Source: CAZHRC01 sp964533865 (GTDB lineage Bacteria > Bacillota > Clostridia > Tissierellales > Peptoniphilaceae). Taken from it: a DNA stretch of 22,331 bases. The DNA is taken from contig CAZHRC010000025.1 in NCBI GenBank assembly GCA_964533865.1, positions 1 through 22,331 of the forward strand, in the 5' to 3' direction. Shown piece after piece: positions 22,328-22,331 of this stretch (the stretch's first letter is position 1; each line of letters begins with the position of its first letter). The notes beneath the pieces were generated by a model. It saw nothing but the letters and a program-made list of their open reading frames with translations, was not told the DNA's origin and made no database searches. The position numbers and the translations under genes were made by a program.

Positions 22328-22331
22328 GTAA

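Overview
The window looks like chromosomal DNA of a Gram-positive, low-to-mid GC Bacillota, most likely a clostridial-type anaerobe. The evidence is the strong AGGAGG-type ribosome sites, TTG and GTG starts, Rho-independent terminators, an iron-sulfur L-serine dehydratase split into two subunits, a short-form HisG with HisZ, a VanR/VanS-type two-component pair and lipobox lipoproteins. I cannot name the species from sequence alone.

Left edge (1-1335): a 3' scrap of a xanthine dehydrogenase-family molybdopterin subunit runs straight into an AT-rich IS3-family element (about 72-1301) with orfA, orfB and a frameshift site. The rest of the dehydrogenase gene is not on the other side. sodA follows 34 bp beyond the element.

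1336-5490: Mn-type superoxide dismutase (minus strand) is divergent from a three-gene run: a VOC-fold protein, an OmpR-type response regulator and a VanS-like kinase. A secreted or membrane-anchored C39-type cysteine peptidase follows. Two copies of TCGTAAG exactly 22 bp apart lie between kinase and peptidase and resemble VanR operators, so the peptidase is probably the output of the sensor pair. No vanHAX genes are present.

5491-7636: a decayed SIMPL-domain (DUF541) gene retains only its N- and C-terminal ends. It is followed by sdaAB-sdaAA (L-serine to pyruvate plus ammonia) and a strong bidirectional terminator.

7637-15529 (minus strand): a short-chain dehydrogenase lies downstream of a compact histidine operon, hisZ-G-D-C-B-A-F-IE, driven by a near-consensus promoter with a leader of only about 50 nt. 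hisH, the glutaminase subunit partner of HisF, is missing from its usual place between hisB and hisA.

15530-18520: three consecutive plus-strand genes each encode two four-cysteine zinc ribbons. The third is a 671-residue membrane protein with a cytoplasmic ribbon head, a roughly 215-residue charged ER/K helix, one membrane span and a TcaA-like outer domain. This is the least explained unit here.

18521-21440: a tightly coupled four-gene operon encodes a DNA-deoxyinosine glycosylase-type protein, an MsrA-MsrB fusion lipoprotein, a PsiE-like membrane protein and an esterase. The first two are damage-repair genes.

21441-22331: a lipoprotein gene reads leftward. A near-perfect sigma-A promoter preceded by a 15-bp palindrome points out of the right edge and may be the start of a stable-RNA operon.
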